64,000 nt of DNA from JAWCMQ01 sp039091255 (GCA_039091255.1 JAWCMQ010000002.1:124001-188000); one strand, 5' to 3'. Shown: positions 8,888-18,133, counted from the stretch's first letter. The notes: a model not told the origin generated them from the letters alone. Made by a program: numbers and translations.

Positions 8888-9730
8888 CTATTTTTCTATT
8901 TCAAATTTGTATCCCAACCTCTCGAACACCTTCTTCATCTTAAGCGAGTCCTCTTCGAGCACCGGCGATTCGGATATTATCGTGATGTCGACTTTGCGCT
9001 TCACAATCTCGCGTGCCAGTTCGCCAAAATCCGGTTTGGATTCGCCCATCGGCAGATGGATGTCCTGCCACTTCTTCGTGTTTGCGTTGTACTTAGAATT
9101 GGAGAAGTGCGAATTGATGTGCCTTATCCCCGCTTTGCGCAGCCTTTCGAATATCTCGCTGTAATCGATGGCACCGCCGTTGCGCACCCATATATGGCAC
9201 CAGTCTATGTAAGGCACGACGCATTTCCATCGTTTGTGCAGCTCCAATATCTCGTCCAGCGTTCCCCACGTCGCCTCTTTTGCCATCGTCTCTAGACCTA
9301 GCACGACCTTCGTGCCCATCTCCTTCATCCCATCGACGATGTCGCTCACGGCATCCGACATGCCCGCCTGCGCCTCCTCGCGGCTGCGCTTGCCGTAGTA
9401 TGCCGCATGCACGGCCACGGCATCCGCGCCCATCCGCTCCGCGCGGTCGACCGTCTGAAGTATGCGCTGCTTGCTTGCCCTGACCGTCGACGGCTTGTCC
9501 GAAAGAAGATTAATAAAGTATGGCGCATGGCAGCTCAGCCGCACGCCAAGCGAAGCCGCGAGCTCCCCGACCTCCTTTGCCATCGCCGGTGACATCTTTA
9601 CGCCCCTGACAAACTCTACCTCGAGGGCGTTCAGCCCGAGCTTCGCGACCTGCCGTATGCCAGCAGGCGTCGTCCGGTCAAGCGAAGAGATTGGCGTTCC
9701 TCCAGGCCCCAAATACACCTTGAATGCCAT
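8888..9730 (-). CDS. nfo: Endonuclease IV-like AP endonuclease (TIM barrel)
   Basis: 280 residues from MAFKVYLGPGGTPI; the open frame extends upstream to 9877 but that part is not family-like. Metal-ligand segments of the xylose-isomerase-like barrel are visible: SCHAPYFINLLS, AVHAAYYG, GLETMAKE, YIDWCHIW, HINSHFSN and ISESPVLEED. The family cuts 5' of abasic sites. An AT-rich minus-strand element near 9750-9760 may be the promoter. It is the first gene of the pair with the HhH-GPD protein. Confidence 0.85.
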   Translation of the reverse strand: MAFKVYLGPGGTPISSLDRTTPAGIRQVAKLGLNALEVEFVRGVKMSPAMAKEVGELAASLGVRLSCHAPYFINLLSDKPSTVRASKQRILQTVDRAERMGADAVAVHAAYYGKRSREEAQAGMSDAVSDIVDGMKEMGTKVVLGLETMAKEATWGTLDEILELHKRWKCVVPYIDWCHIWVRNGGAIDYSEIFERLRKAGIRHINSHFSNSKYNANTKKWQDIHLPMGESKPDFGELAREIVKRKVDITIISESPVLEEDSLKMKKVFERLGYKFEIEK

Positions 9731-9816
9731 AAATGACCTATGTTGCGCGCCATATTTATCTCTGCCGAAAAGGGGCAATATGTCGGCCAGAAAGACCCAC
9801 GCATTCCCACTTGATG

Positions 9817-9827
9817 CATTTTTATAC
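9817..9827 (+). promoter_or_regulatory. TATA box for the 1354-residue protein gene
   Basis: TTTTTATACAT, centred about 17 bases before ATG 9839. With normal spacing, transcription would begin at about 9845-9851. This makes the in-frame GTG at 9851 a possible leaderless start instead of the ATG. Confidence 0.45.
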
Positions 9828-9838
9828 ATTGCCGTTGT

Positions 9839-12800
9839 ATGCTTATTAGGGTGTGGGGCATTCCCAGGCCGCTTCATGCGGGCAGCCGGGGAGGCTTAGG
9901 CACAAGGCGAACGTTTTTCTTTAGCGGCGCAGGAGAGCGCTCCAGACACGGCTTTCTCTTGCTTGCTCTGGTCTTTCTCGCTGTCATCGCTCCGGCTGCC
10001 GCGGCGCAAGCAGACGACGGTGCGGTCCCCACAATCACGTTTACGGTTCCCGCCAAGGCAGTGTGGCTGGGGCAATGGCTAGAGCCTGCGGACGAGACGA
10101 AGTACGATTACTGCGATGATGAGTATTGGTTCCGCGGCGCGAACTACCTTAAGGGCAAGGCTTACTATGACCTGCCTGTCGCGCTTTTCCGCCGCGTTCT
10201 GATATGGCCTAATGGCACTGAGCAGGTGCTGGACGAGTTTAAGCTCGACGGGCACGTCGCGACAGGCTCGACGAAGCGGGCTTCTGAGAGCTGGAGCTTG
10301 AATGGATGCGTGCACCGGCGCACCTCGCCGCGGCTTTACTGGTCGGAGCCGACCATACCTGCTCGCGCGCTGACGCTTCCCGCGGACGATGAATATGCCT
10401 ATCGCGTCGAGCTGCGAATGGTCAATCTCAGTGCGCCGACCGCAGCGCGCGCTCCAAACGCGACATGGGACAGCATCATCGACTTATGGCAGGGCACGCG
10501 CATAGAGCACCGCAAGGATAAAGAGCGGACATGGAGCCGCAGCTCGAGCGAGGAAGAGAAAAGGCTTTGCTCGCCTGTTTCGCCTGCAGCTTTCGCGCTC
10601 GAGCCTGTGCTGCCAGCGCTGTTTGGTGTGAAATATCGCGAGGACTGTTACAAAGGGCGTTGCGAACGGAAGGGCGAGCGCGCCTGCCCGGCAGGCAGCT
10701 GGCCTGCGGAGCAGCTTGGCTGCAAGTTTGCGTACACTGAAACGAGGGAGGCGCCTGGATACGAAAAGGAAGGGCAAGATTGCTGGCTCGAGCACAGGAC
10801 GGCCAGCGGCGTGCGGATTGCAAACCTCGCGCAGGTTTATGAGACGTACAATTTCAACGTCGACTTGCCAATGCAAATTACAGATGTGTCGGTCGAGGGC
10901 GGGCAGGAAAGCGACCAGCCAATCCGGCTTCTTGTAACGACAAGGTGGGCTGCCTGGCCGCTGCGGCTCGAGCTGCTTGTGGATGGCGCACTGGCTGACA
11001 GCGTTGTTGCAGAGAAGGGTGAAGAGGCCGTTCTCAGCTTTGTGCCCGAGCAGCCAAGCCACAATCTAACGATCAGAGCCACGGATGCGGCCGGCGACTC
11101 GGATGAGCAGGAGTTGGTGCTCGCCAGCGGCCTGGCCGTCGATGGCGAAGTGCGCGACAATGAAGCACCTGTCAGCATCGAATCAAGCTTCAGGTCGCCG
11201 TTCGGAGTTTCACCTGGCGCTAACAGCCCGGCAGAAGCGCCCGGCATCCCCATCGGCCCTGCTGCTGCCATCGTATCGATTGGCGGAGCCGGTCTCGCGT
11301 ACTATCTTATGCAAAGAGGTAGTAGCAGGCGCAAAACGGGCATCCCAAGCAGCATCGTGCAGACCATCCGCACAGCCTTTGGCGAGGTCCGCGAGGCGGC
11401 AAAGGAGCGCGGGCATGCGCTCATCGAGGACACCAAGGCTGCCTACAAGCGCTGGCTGAGCTGGAAGTCGCGCGCCGAGGCGGCCACAGCGGCTGCGCAG
11501 TCTGCAGGCAGCATAGCTGAAATCGATGCGCTTCTGGCAAGCGGGCTTGTGCGGCCTGATGTCGCGAAGGAGTTGAAGGCGCGGCGGGCAGAGCTTGCAA
11601 AGCAGGACGCTGAGCTGCAAAGAAAGGTCGCGCGGGCAGAGTCGGATTACAGGGCGCTGGCCGCCAACCTCGCAGACTCGGCGATGTCCGCAAAGGCGAA
11701 ACTTATGCTGCTGGACGGATTCGTGAACACCTACGGCGACCTGCTTGGAGAGGAAGGCAGGAAGAAGCTCACATTCACGAGGATGAGGCTGGCGAGCGCA
11801 GCAAAGGAAGAGTCGCTGCTGAGGCGCATCGATGATGCGCTGAAGTCCGGTTCGGCGATCGCCGCGAGCAAGGCCATCGACGAATACATTACGGCTGCGC
11901 CAAACGGCACCGCGCGCGGCAAGGTGCTGGCGCTGAAGTCAAAGCTGCAGCCAGCGCTACAGGCGGAGCGCGACGCGAAGATTGCGCAACAGCTTGATGG
12001 CCTGCTGAGCGAGGGCAAGTACGAAGAAGCCGCTTTCTTCGCCCGCGCGATGCAGGGCGCGGCATCGGATGGGATGAAGGCAGAGCTTGTCCGAATCGAG
12101 AAGGAGCTAAAAGGTGCGCACGATGCGGCGTTTGGAATCGCGGCGTTCGGGGCGGCGAGGGCAGATGGTTGGGGCGGAGAAACTCGATCTAAATCGCTCT
12201 GGGATTCTTTTACAGGTGCACTCAGCGGCCTGGGCAAGGCGATATCAGGCTTTGCGCATGACCAGTGGAATTATTGGTCGTCAGTAGGCGATTCGGTCAT
12301 GAAGGGCGATTTAAAAGGAGCTGGCGAGAAGCTCGTCGCCGGCGCTCTCTCAGCTGGGGCATTCGTAGTTGATACTGTTAAAAATCACTGGCAGGAGATC
12401 GTCGTTGGAGTTGCGATTGGTGCAGCGCTCGTGGTGGCTGCGCCCATCGTGATACCGGCAATTGCGACCGCTCTCGGCGTTTCAGCAGGAGCTGTAACGG
12501 CGGGCATTGCGGTGGCGGGCGCTGTCGCCGTGAGCTATTATGCCGCTTCACGATACGGCCCTATCCTGAACGAAATCAATGACAGCTGTGATTGGAGGGG
12601 CGCAACCGACCGATGCGGACAATTACGGAGCGAACTGGGGCAGAATGCCTTGGCTGACGGGGCAATACTGGGAGGCTCTATCGGTCTCGGCAAAGTTCTT
12701 TCTCCGGTCGTTGGAACTGCTCTGGCAAGGCGCATACCCGTGGAAGGACTGACGGACGATGCGGCAAGGGAGACGTACGAAATTGCGGTCAGGTCGATTG

Positions 12801-13903
12801 GCAAGACGGGTGCATATGGCAGATTCAAAAGGATTGTGATAACAGATAGCCGTACACTTGGAGATAGTAAAGGCGGCGTACTAGACAATGTATTGTACGT
12901 TAATAAAGATGCGTGCGTCTTATGGGAAAAGTATCCCGGTACAACAATACCTCACGAAATTGGGCATCAAATTGTTCTGAACAGACTAGGAAAAGTTGAT
13001 GAAGATATCATACAAAAAACTGAGATGGGAAGTGAATGTGGCGGTTTAGTGATAGAAGTCGCCGCCGACAAAAACGCATATATGCTGAAGGGGCAGAGTT
13101 ACGCCAACGAATGGCGCGATTTTAGAATGGACATGGTTAATGAAATTAAACAAAATCCAAGTATTCAGGACGCTTCGTCTAGCAAGGCGAAAAAAGCGAT
13201 AGATATAATTGCATGGCTATATACCGGTTACAAAAATATGGGCGGAGATGCGACAGCAGAAAGTTTGCTGTCATCACTAAAGGCGGCAAATAGCGGCAAA
13301 ACCATGGCTCTCTTGCACAACAAGATTCGGTATTTCCAATCGGTATGGGACGCGACCACCATAACAACACCGCCTAACCTGCTGCTTGCCACGTTCGCTT
13401 CAGCGAGCAGGCAGCTTTCAAACCAGCCAATCAATAAAGAACTCAGCATCGGATACTTACATTGGCATATCTTTGTCGGAAATCTGTTCCTTCACTACAA
13501 AAAACGTAGGATAAGCAGAAAGGATTACCTAAAAAGATTTGGACATAAGTGGACAGAATCTGTATATGATCCATTTGCTAAGGCTACCCGACTTGGAATA
13601 CTTGAACCTCTCGACAAAAGCACATGGAAAATAAACCGGCGTAAGTTAAATGAGGAATGGGAAGACTTCAACTTTTCCACACTCATTTGGTGCCTACGCA
13701 AGTGGAAGAAAAATTTCGTAAAAAGGGGGCAACTTGAAAAGTTTCTTAACGCTCCTCCTGAGTATGAGTACGTCAGTCCCGGATATGATTTGTACAAGCA
13801 CGGTGTTAGACTAGGGGTCTTGACGCCGATAGAAAAAAACGTGTGGGAAATCGACAGAAAGAAACTGAAAGAAATCGTGCAATCTCGCGGATTATGCATT
13901 TAG
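9839..13903 (+). CDS. Giant secreted/membrane protein with C-terminal HEIGH metallopeptidase-like module
   Basis: 1354 residues as read (GTG 9851 is an alternative start). Domain order: signal segment at about 38-58 (GFLLLALVFLAVIAPAAAAQ); Cys-rich, Trp-rich presumed extracellular region to about 460; transmembrane helix at about 470 (AAIVSIGGAGLAYYL) with basic stop-transfer; long Ala/Lys/Glu coiled-coil at 500-760; a hydrophobic Gly/Ala/Val block at about 855-905. The terminal module of about 350 residues contains PHEIGHQIVLNRLG (H1039, E1040, H1043: HExxH zinc site) and ends in two winged-helix-like repeats (GILEPLDKSTWKINR and GVLTPIEKNVWEIDR). From about 12780 the DNA is visibly AT-richer, so this module looks acquired. 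No known family recognised for the whole protein. Confidence 0.8.
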   Translation: MLIRVWGIPRPLHAGSRGGLGTRRTFFFSGAGERSRHGFLLLALVFLAVIAPAAAAQADDGAVPTITFTVPAKAVWLGQWLEPADETKYDYCDDEYWFRGANYLKGKAYYDLPVALFRRVLIWPNGTEQVLDEFKLDGHVATGSTKRASESWSLNGCVHRRTSPRLYWSEPTIPARALTLPADDEYAYRVELRMVNLSAPTAARAPNATWDSIIDLWQGTRIEHRKDKERTWSRSSSEEEKRLCSPVSPAAFALEPVLPALFGVKYREDCYKGRCERKGERACPAGSWPAEQLGCKFAYTETREAPGYEKEGQDCWLEHRTASGVRIANLAQVYETYNFNVDLPMQITDVSVEGGQESDQPIRLLVTTRWAAWPLRLELLVDGALADSVVAEKGEEAVLSFVPEQPSHNLTIRATDAAGDSDEQELVLASGLAVDGEVRDNEAPVSIESSFRSPFGVSPGANSPAEAPGIPIGPAAAIVSIGGAGLAYYLMQRGSSRRKTGIPSSIVQTIRTAFGEVREAAKERGHALIEDTKAAYKRWLSWKSRAEAATAAAQSAGSIAEIDALLASGLVRPDVAKELKARRAELAKQDAELQRKVARAESDYRALAANLADSAMSAKAKLMLLDGFVNTYGDLLGEEGRKKLTFTRMRLASAAKEESLLRRIDDALKSGSAIAASKAIDEYITAAPNGTARGKVLALKSKLQPALQAERDAKIAQQLDGLLSEGKYEEAAFFARAMQGAASDGMKAELVRIEKELKGAHDAAFGIAAFGAARADGWGGETRSKSLWDSFTGALSGLGKAISGFAHDQWNYWSSVGDSVMKGDLKGAGEKLVAGALSAGAFVVDTVKNHWQEIVVGVAIGAALVVAAPIVIPAIATALGVSAGAVTAGIAVAGAVAVSYYAASRYGPILNEINDSCDWRGATDRCGQLRSELGQNALADGAILGGSIGLGKVLSPVVGTALARRIPVEGLTDDAARETYEIAVRSIGKTGAYGRFKRIVITDSRTLGDSKGGVLDNVLYVNKDACVLWEKYPGTTIPHEIGHQIVLNRLGKVDEDIIQKTEMGSECGGLVIEVAADKNAYMLKGQSYANEWRDFRMDMVNEIKQNPSIQDASSSKAKKAIDIIAWLYTGYKNMGGDATAESLLSSLKAANSGKTMALLHNKIRYFQSVWDATTITTPPNLLLATFASASRQLSNQPINKELSIGYLHWHIFVGNLFLHYKKRRISRKDYLKRFGHKWTESVYDPFAKATRLGILEPLDKSTWKINRRKLNEEWEDFNFSTLIWCLRKWKKNFVKRGQLEKFLNAPPEYEYVSPGYDLYKHGVRLGVLTPIEKNVWEIDRKKLKEIVQSRGLCI

Positions 13904-14112
13904 CCGCTGCCAGGCTGACAGCGGCATTCGCTGCAGAACCTGAAGACGTTCCATTCGCGGCCGAATGGCTGGTGGTGAATGGGGAGGAAGCTGAAACGGT
14001 ATTGCGACAGTTAGCAAGTCGACTTCCCGAAAATTCTGACACTTTGCTCTTAATAAGGAAAATTCCAGCCCTCCGTGATGCATTCAAGAGTTCGATCAAT
14101 TTGGTGAAATGA
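13894..14112 (+). CDS. Small protein translationally coupled to the giant gene
   Basis: 72 residues from ATG 13894, which lies inside the last codons of the giant gene (10-base overlap); an upstream ATG at 13843 is also open. Sequence: an Ala-rich helix, then DVPFAAEWLVVNGEEAETVL and a C-terminal helix. No family recognised. By position it could be an immunity or partner protein for the C-terminal module; that is inference only. Confidence 0.55.
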   Translation: MHLAAARLTAAFAAEPEDVPFAAEWLVVNGEEAETVLRQLASRLPENSDTLLLIRKIPALRDAFKSSINLVK

Positions 14113-14113
14113 T

Positions 14114-14371
14114 ATGGATCCAAAAGTTGGTGCGAAACTGAAGAAGGAAATAATGGCCACTTTCGATAGGTGGAAAAAGGAAGAAGAAGAACGCTGGGCC
14201 CGCCTAACGCCTGAGCAGAGGAAAGCGGAGCTGGAGCTTCAGAAAAAGCTTAAGGAGATGGACAAGGAGAGTTCCCGCCGGCGCAAAATAGAAGAGGAGC
14301 TCGAAAAGCGCCTTTCGCCGGAAGAGAGGGCGTTGCGAGAGGCTGTTGTTGGCATAAAAGGCAAATTATAA
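14114..14371 (+). CDS. Small highly charged coiled-coil protein
   Basis: 85 residues of which more than half are K, E or R. Predicted as one long helix or coiled coil (RWKKEEEERWARLTPEQRK, SRRRKIEEELEKRL). It starts one base after the previous stop with ATG following GATAT, so it is co-transcribed. No family recognised. The gene ends at a terminator-like hairpin. Confidence 0.6.
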   Translation: MDPKVGAKLKKEIMATFDRWKKEEEERWARLTPEQRKAELELQKKLKEMDKESSRRRKIEEELEKRLSPEERALREAVVGIKGKL

Positions 14372-14401
14372 AACTATCATTCAATAAAATGAACGATAGT
14401 T
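14372..14401. terminator. Bidirectional hairpin between convergent genes
   Basis: AACTATCATTCA and TGAACGATAGTT form an 11-of-12 bp inverted repeat around ATAAAA, directly after the stop at 14371 and facing the convergent Sec61-beta remnant. It could terminate both transcripts. Confidence 0.5.
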
Positions 14402-14425
14402 CATTACAATCCTGCGAGCCGGCTT

Positions 14426-14580
14426 CACGCCAGAAATCTCAGCAGAATCACAAGCGCCCCGAAGCCCGCTGATATGGCAACGACGGTCTTTGGGCTTATC
14501 TTGATGCCTTCCTCGGACTCGAAGTAGCGCACAAGCCCCGCAGTAGACTGGGGCATGTACGTCCTTTCGCGTTCTGCCAT
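14426..14580 (-). pseudogene. Sec61-beta/SecG paralogue with a one-base deletion
   Basis: Reads MAERERTYMPQSTAGLVRYF..., almost identical to the intact copy at 16854-17012. One C is missing in the C-run at 14458-14460 (three C where the other copy has four), so the frame shifts inside the transmembrane helix and stops at 14449 after 43 residues. Ignoring the deletion, the original frame ends at 14426. It is either a true decayed duplicate or an assembly/sequencing error in a homopolymer. Confidence 0.8.
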
Positions 14581-14686
14581 GACGTCCTACCTGGGGCTAC
14601 TTTGGGCGCAACGTATTAATAAGGTGCGGATGGCGAATTCGGAGCGATTAGTGAAGGAGCTCGCAGCAGCCGCGAAGACGCTGATT

Positions 14687-14986
14687 TCATTTCCTTCGGC
14701 ATTGTTTCCTCTTCAGCTCGTAATGCCTCTCAAGAAAATCGCGCATCGAGGCGATGCGCTGCCTGTGGCCTTCCAGGTCTTCGACTATCTGCCTGAACTT
14801 TTCCTGCAGCAGCGCGCTCGTGGCATCGACATCACCCGCCAGGCGGTCCGCGTGGCGTCTTATCGCCTTGGCGTCGAACGTGCGGTGCTCCTTGTGCAGC
14901 GCTTCGATTGCTCGGAGCATCTCCTTTGCCCGCTCTTTGGCATCGACCAGCTCGTTCAAGCCGCGCCACGATGAAGGTTTTGACAT
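14687..14986 (-). CDS. Coiled-coil protein, paralogue A1
   Basis: 99 residues, predicted as two long amphipathic helices (NELVDAKERAKEMLRAIEAL and SALLQEKFRQIVEDLEGHRQ). Closely similar to 17137-17451; the first half of the gene is almost base-identical between copies while the 3' ends differ. No family recognised. Both copies lie directly upstream of a Sec61-beta copy on the same strand, so the two genes were duplicated as a module. Confidence 0.7.
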   Translation of the reverse strand: MSKPSSWRGLNELVDAKERAKEMLRAIEALHKEHRTFDAKAIRRHADRLAGDVDATSALLQEKFRQIVEDLEGHRQRIASMRDFLERHYELKRKQCRRK

Positions 14987-15164
14987 GTCATAGTGGTCTA
15001 GGAGAAGAAAAAGCTTCTCCAGACTCTCGGAGATGTCTCAAGTTGCTTTGCGACTTGGACATATATCGAAGTCTCCAAGACTTCGACAAGAACTTCCGTT
15101 CTCCGAAGACAACGGGACGAAATAAAGGTTTTTAGCCAGAAATCGAAGAAAATGACAAAACCTG

Positions 15165-16769
15165 CTATGGAGGCAGCCTGCCGTTATCTTTCAGCCACTG
15201 CAGATAGTTCGTTAGAGTTGTCACGAAATCGGATTTCGTGCTCCTCAGTATAGGCTTTGCAAACGGCGGACCCCTAATCTGAGCTATTACAGCCTCATCA
15301 TCTGCTGCCTGCTCTTCTGTAAGGCCACCCTGGCGGTTATAATTATGCCCAACTTTATAACTGTCATTGTGTTTGTTACAGCGAACAAAATGCGGAACTG
15401 CAGCCGCACTTTGCCAGCTATTGAAATCCGTAAAGTAATCCGCATCATAAGTTGCTCCTATCTTGAACTGGTCATAGATGGGGTCGGCCAGCGCATCCGC
15501 CTCGGCTTTTGTGAGATGCACGGTGACCTGCACGTCTTTGTGCGCCTTGTTTCCGCTCGCGTCGGTCTTCCAGATGCGGATTGTATAGGTCTTTGCGTTT
15601 TTGCCAACGTAAGCGAGAACATCTGCAGTCGCGTAATCTGGGTTCGGAGGACCGCGCGGGTGCGGCCGAAGGTGCTCTGCCAGTGGCAGCACCTCCCCAT
15701 ATGGCGGCAGCAAGCTAGGTTGCGTCCAGATGAGGTCTGCATCGTTCGTGGGGTCTCCATCACCGTCGCTGTCGTAGCTTATGTCGGTATCCACAACCAC
15801 CTCATCATTGTCTGAGAGCGACGAAATATCATATGCTAGTATTCTCACAGTCCCGGGCTGAGCTGGGTCATGCGTTGAATAGTATATTTCCGCGCCTTCG
15901 TTTGTGAACGTTTCAACGGAGTCGATGCCGTACACCACCGGCGGCGTCGTGTCCGGCACCACGAAGAAGTTTCCAATCCTGTGCCAGGGGTCAGGCGTGC
16001 CGTCATTGTTCCAGTCGAAGCCCGGCCATGTCACGAATATGGCATATTTGCCCTCAGGCAGCAGCGGTATCGGATAGTGCATCACTTTGTGCTCCTTAAG
16101 CCCTGCCGGCACCGTCAGGCGCTCGTCTGGGTTTGAAAAGTCGCCGCGGTAGACAACCGGCGCGCTTCGCGGGTTGCCGCCATTCCTGAGGTCGACGACG
16201 GCATAGGATACTGTCTCGTCGTTTGAGCCGTTGTTAACGCCGAACATGTAGAAAGTCACTATGTCCCCAGCAGTGTACTTGTTGTTGCCGTTCTCCTGGT
16301 ATTTGATGTGCCCCTCGGCATTGAACGGGTCCGCAGGGCAGAAGGGATAAACGTCCTCATCGTTGCCGTTCGGGTCTATCGGAGTGTTTGGCTGGCGGTT
16401 GAACTCCCGCTCGCAGGCCGTCCCGATTACGATGTGCGACTTTGCGCCATAAGGCAGCACGAGCCCGACGCGGCCGTTGGCGTCAGAATATGCATCGGGC
16501 TGAGCCTTCGGCTGCAGCGCGGCATAGTCTCCCGCCCCTGTCAGCGGGTCATAAGTCTCAGCAGGATAAACAGAAACGGGCACGCCTGCGGCGGGGTTGC
16601 CGGCCTCGTCATAAACCTGCATCCAGTAGTTGGGCACTGGTCCCTCGCTGTGCTTGCCGCACCCGCCTGCCGCTGCCGCGGCCAGCGCGCCGGCAATTAG
16701 GCCTTTCTTTCCGACCGAATACAGGTCATTTATCAGCTTCTTTGCCCACGCGAGCATCGTGAACACCAC
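15165..16769 (-). CDS. Secreted lipoprotein-like protein of unknown function
   Basis: 534 residues. N-terminal KK followed by GLIAGALAAAAAGGC is a lipoprotein signal with a lipobox-like AGGC at about residue 37. The mature part is Asp/Asn/Pro/Tyr-rich and beta-rich: Ig-like DEAGNPAAGVPVSVYP, then a calcium-binding-like DSDGDGDPTND, then DASGNKAHKDVQVTVHL. ATG 16757 (MLAWAKK) is an alternative start. A minus-strand CCTTAAAAG at about 16800-16809 is a plausible TATA box. It lies between the two coiled-coil/Sec61-beta modules. Probably an anchored surface protein. Confidence 0.65.
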   Translation of the reverse strand: MVFTMLAWAKKLINDLYSVGKKGLIAGALAAAAAGGCGKHSEGPVPNYWMQVYDEAGNPAAGVPVSVYPAETYDPLTGAGDYAALQPKAQPDAYSDANGRVGLVLPYGAKSHIVIGTACEREFNRQPNTPIDPNGNDEDVYPFCPADPFNAEGHIKYQENGNNKYTAGDIVTFYMFGVNNGSNDETVSYAVVDLRNGGNPRSAPVVYRGDFSNPDERLTVPAGLKEHKVMHYPIPLLPEGKYAIFVTWPGFDWNNDGTPDPWHRIGNFFVVPDTTPPVVYGIDSVETFTNEGAEIYYSTHDPAQPGTVRILAYDISSLSDNDEVVVDTDISYDSDGDGDPTNDADLIWTQPSLLPPYGEVLPLAEHLRPHPRGPPNPDYATADVLAYVGKNAKTYTIRIWKTDASGNKAHKDVQVTVHLTKAEADALADPIYDQFKIGATYDADYFTDFNSWQSAAAVPHFVRCNKHNDSYKVGHNYNRQGGLTEEQAADDEAVIAQIRGPPFAKPILRSTKSDFVTTLTNYLQWLKDNGRLPP

Positions 16770-16853
16770 TCAGTAGCAATTATTATGTTCGTTGCCGAAG
16801 CTTTTAAGGCCTGCGGACACGGGGTGGGAGCGGCCTGAATCAGCCGAAAAGCG

Positions 16854-17012
16854 CTAAACAGCCAGAAATCTCAGCAGAATCACAAGCGCCCCGAAGCCCG
16901 CTGATATGGCAACGACGGTCTTTGGGCTTATCTTGATGCCTTCCTCGGACTCAAAGTACCTGACCAGACCGGCCGTCGATTGCGGCATATATGTGCGTTC
17001 GCGCTCTGCCAT
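16854..17012 (-). CDS. secG: Protein translocase subunit Sec61-beta (archaeal SecG)
   Basis: 52 residues: a short cytoplasmic N-terminus, the family motif AGLVRYFESEEGIKISPKTV, and one transmembrane helix, VVAISAGFGALVILLRFLAV. It is the small accessory subunit of the SecYE channel. This is the intact copy; the paralogue at 14426-14580 carries a frameshift. About 90 bases at the 3' end are identical in the two copies apart from the deletion. Confidence 0.88.
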   Translation of the reverse strand: MAERERTYMPQSTAGLVRYFESEEGIKISPKTVVAISAGFGALVILLRFLAV

Positions 17013-17136
17013 GACGCTATTTCGCCAAGCAAGGTATTTAAGCCGTGTAAGAAGCGACCTGATGTCTGTTGAGAAGCGCCGAACTCATGAGGCGCTTCGC
17101 CCTATTTGCGTTCGTATAAATAATGCGAAATCCGCC

Positions 17137-17451
17137 TCATTCACTCGACAACTTTCTTGGAAAGATTTTTGGGTTTGTTAATTCGTAATGCCTTCCCAGA
17201 AACTCCTTCATCGAGGAAATGCGCTGCCTATGCCCTTCCAAGTCCTCTATAACCTGTCTGAACTTTTCCTGCAGCAGCGCGCTCGTCTCATCGACGTCGG
17301 CAGCAAGGCGGTCGGCATGCCGCTTTATCGCCTTGGCGTCGAACGTGCGGTGCTCCTTGTGCAGCGCTTCGATTGCTCGGAGCATCTCCTTTGCCCGCTC
17401 TTTGGCATCGACCAGCTCGTTCAGGCCGCGCCACGATGAAGGTTTTGACAT
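17137..17451 (-). CDS. Coiled-coil protein, paralogue A2
   Basis: About 104 residues from MSKPSSWRGLNELVDAK; an in-frame ATG at 17469 would add MRANYD. Two long predicted helices, nearly identical to 14687-14986 over the first 60 residues but with a different C-terminus (NPKIFPRKLSSE). It precedes the intact Sec61-beta gene on the same strand. Function unknown. Confidence 0.7.
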   Translation of the reverse strand: MSKPSSWRGLNELVDAKERAKEMLRAIEALHKEHRTFDAKAIKRHADRLAADVDETSALLQEKFRQVIEDLEGHRQRISSMKEFLGRHYELTNPKIFPRKLSSE

Positions 17452-17530
17452 GTCATAATTCGCCCGCACGACTTCAAAAGCAAACTATTTGCGCGCAATT
17501 TGCCGCCTCGCACCCAAAGCGGCTATTCGC

Positions 17531-18133
17531 TTATTCGAAAGCGACCAGCTGCCCAATCATAAGCCATACGAATGTTATTATAATGCCCGCCCCGAGCAGT
17601 CCGCCGACCATCTTGCCAAGCCCGCTCGAAATGGGCGTCCGCGACTCTTCGATGCCGCGGCTCCGCAGCGCCGAGGCTACCTGTCCCTCGACCATGCCAG
17701 CGACCGCATCCGTCAGGGCATGGGCGATGACTGTGCCGAAAACCACGCCGACCGGGCCAGCAAAGACCGCCTCTATGGAAACGACCCATGAAAGAAGCCC
17801 CACATCCATGACTCCATATACAATGTCTGCCGCAACCGAGCGTACCGTCCTTCCCGAGATTCTCAGCATCGCTAGGGATAGGAAACCGAGCAGCAGTATG
17901 ACAGGCCCGACGAAAAGCATGTTCGCTTCCAAGAACGGGTAAACCGCAAACGCGACCAGCACTATCGCGGCTATCTGCGCTACAGCAATGAGGGCAGACT
18001 CGCGTGACAGAAGCTTGTTTAGCCGCAGACGCANNNNNNNNNNNNNNNNNNNNNNNNNNNNNNNNNNNNNNNNNNNNNNNNNNNNNNNNNNNNNNNNNNN
18101 NNNNNNNNNNNNNNNNNNNNNNNNNAGTCGCAT
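17531..18133 (-). CDS. Integral membrane protein, interrupted by an assembly gap
   Basis: The first codons (ATGCGA at 18133) are followed by the N-run, then a continuous frame with about four transmembrane helices: SALIAVAQIAAIVLVAFAVY, NMLFVGPVILLLGFLSLAML, AVFAGPVGVVFGTVIAHALT and a final GGLLGAGIIITFVWLMIGQL. The conserved-looking loop DAVAGMVEGQVASALRSRG suggests a known but here unnamed membrane family. The gap length is only an estimate, so the frame across it is not proven. Confidence 0.6.
   Translation of the reverse strand: MRXXXXXXXXXXXXXXXXXXXXXXXXXXXXXXXXRLRLNKLLSRESALIAVAQIAAIVLVAFAVYPFLEANMLFVGPVILLLGFLSLAMLRISGRTVRSVAADIVYGVMDVGLLSWVVSIEAVFAGPVGVVFGTVIAHALTDAVAGMVEGQVASALRSRGIEESRTPISSGLGKMVGGLLGAGIIITFVWLMIGQLVAFE
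18034..18125. other. Assembly gap (92 N)
   Basis: Run of N inside the 5' part of the membrane-protein gene. Confidence 0.99.

Noticed and set aside
9874..12888. Long minus-strand open frames opposite the giant gene
   Set aside because: Antisense frames of this kind arise from the GC-rich codon pattern; they lack starts with promoters and have Ser/Ala/Arg-rich shadow composition.
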